This document shows, piece after piece, positions 13,412 to 13,456 of a stretch of DNA of 13,456 nt. Position 1 is the stretch's first letter. The number at the start of each line of letters is the position of its first letter. A program made the translations under genes and the position numbers. The stretch is from Candidatus Scatomorpha stercorigallinarum. Its GTDB lineage: Bacteria > Bacillota_A > Clostridia > Oscillospirales > Oscillospiraceae. A model generated the notes under the pieces. It ran no database searches. It had not been told where the DNA came from and saw nothing but the letters and a program-made list of their open reading frames with translations. The DNA lies in assembly GCA_018713375.1 (NCBI GenBank), contig DVOV01000176.1, positions 1-13,456 of the forward strand. Direction: 5' to 3'.

Positions 13412-13456
13412 TCAGCCGAGGGCCTCAAGGTCGGCCTTGAAGGCGGCCAGGCTCTC
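13412..13456 (-). CDS. 3' end of a convergent minus-strand gene (partial)
   Basis: Read on the minus strand from the window edge, the last 45 bases give ESLAAFKADLEALG and a TGA stop at 13414-13412. Codon use (GCC, GAG, CTG, AAG, GGC) matches the other genes, and the stop is followed by the bidirectional terminator. The fragment is too short to name. Confidence 0.45.
   Translation of the reverse strand, partial: ESLAAFKADLEALG

Noticed and set aside
12205..13428. 407-codon minus-strand open frame
   Set aside because: It spans a strong terminator and opposes the ferredoxin and rubrerythrin domains, which have clear cysteine and iron-ligand motifs on the + strand.

Overview
The window is high-GC DNA of the kind found in strictly anaerobic gut Clostridia (Oscillospiraceae/Ruminococcaceae-like). 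That placement is an inference from gene content: a nickel-pincer racemase pathway, a PerR/rubrerythrin peroxide defence set, an RsgI-like anti-sigma protein with PepSY repeats, strong AGGAGG ribosome sites and Firmicutes-type promoters. Nearly all coding is on the + strand. The long minus-strand open frames are GC-driven shadows. No rRNA, tRNA, CRISPR array or insertion sequence was seen.

Region 1 (1-8416) is an acid-sugar / alpha-hydroxyacid cluster. In order it holds a LarA-family nickel-dependent racemase (5' end cut by the window edge), glycerate 2-kinase, a PdxA/PdxA2-type dehydrogenase, a four-carbon acid sugar kinase (former DUF1537), the small (SAF) and large subunits of a UxaA-type dehydratase, then larB and larC, which help make the nickel-pincer cofactor of LarA. 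The third cofactor gene, larE, is not in the window, nor is a transporter. The combination suggests a racemase/epimerase that inverts C2 of a sugar acid and feeds a kinase plus PdxA2 route to dihydroxyacetone phosphate, with the dehydratase and glycerate kinase serving a parallel branch. The substrate is not proven. Perfect GC-rich hairpins sit in three of the intergenic gaps and may set relative expression.

Region 2 (8417-11180) is a signalling pair with its own promoter: an ECF-type sigma factor, overlapping by one base a membrane protein with a short cytoplasmic N-terminus, one transmembrane helix, an RsgI-like extracytoplasmic domain and five PepSY repeats. A strong terminator closes it.

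Region 3 (11181-13410) is a peroxide-stress operon. A consensus promoter is overlaid by two tandem PerR-box-like inverted repeats and drives perR, a protein with a rubredoxin domain at each end, and an open frame joining a two-cluster ferredoxin domain to a complete rubrerythrin. A good internal ribosome site precedes the rubrerythrin part. Two hairpin terminators end the operon. The last 45 bases look like the 3' end of a convergent minus-strand gene.
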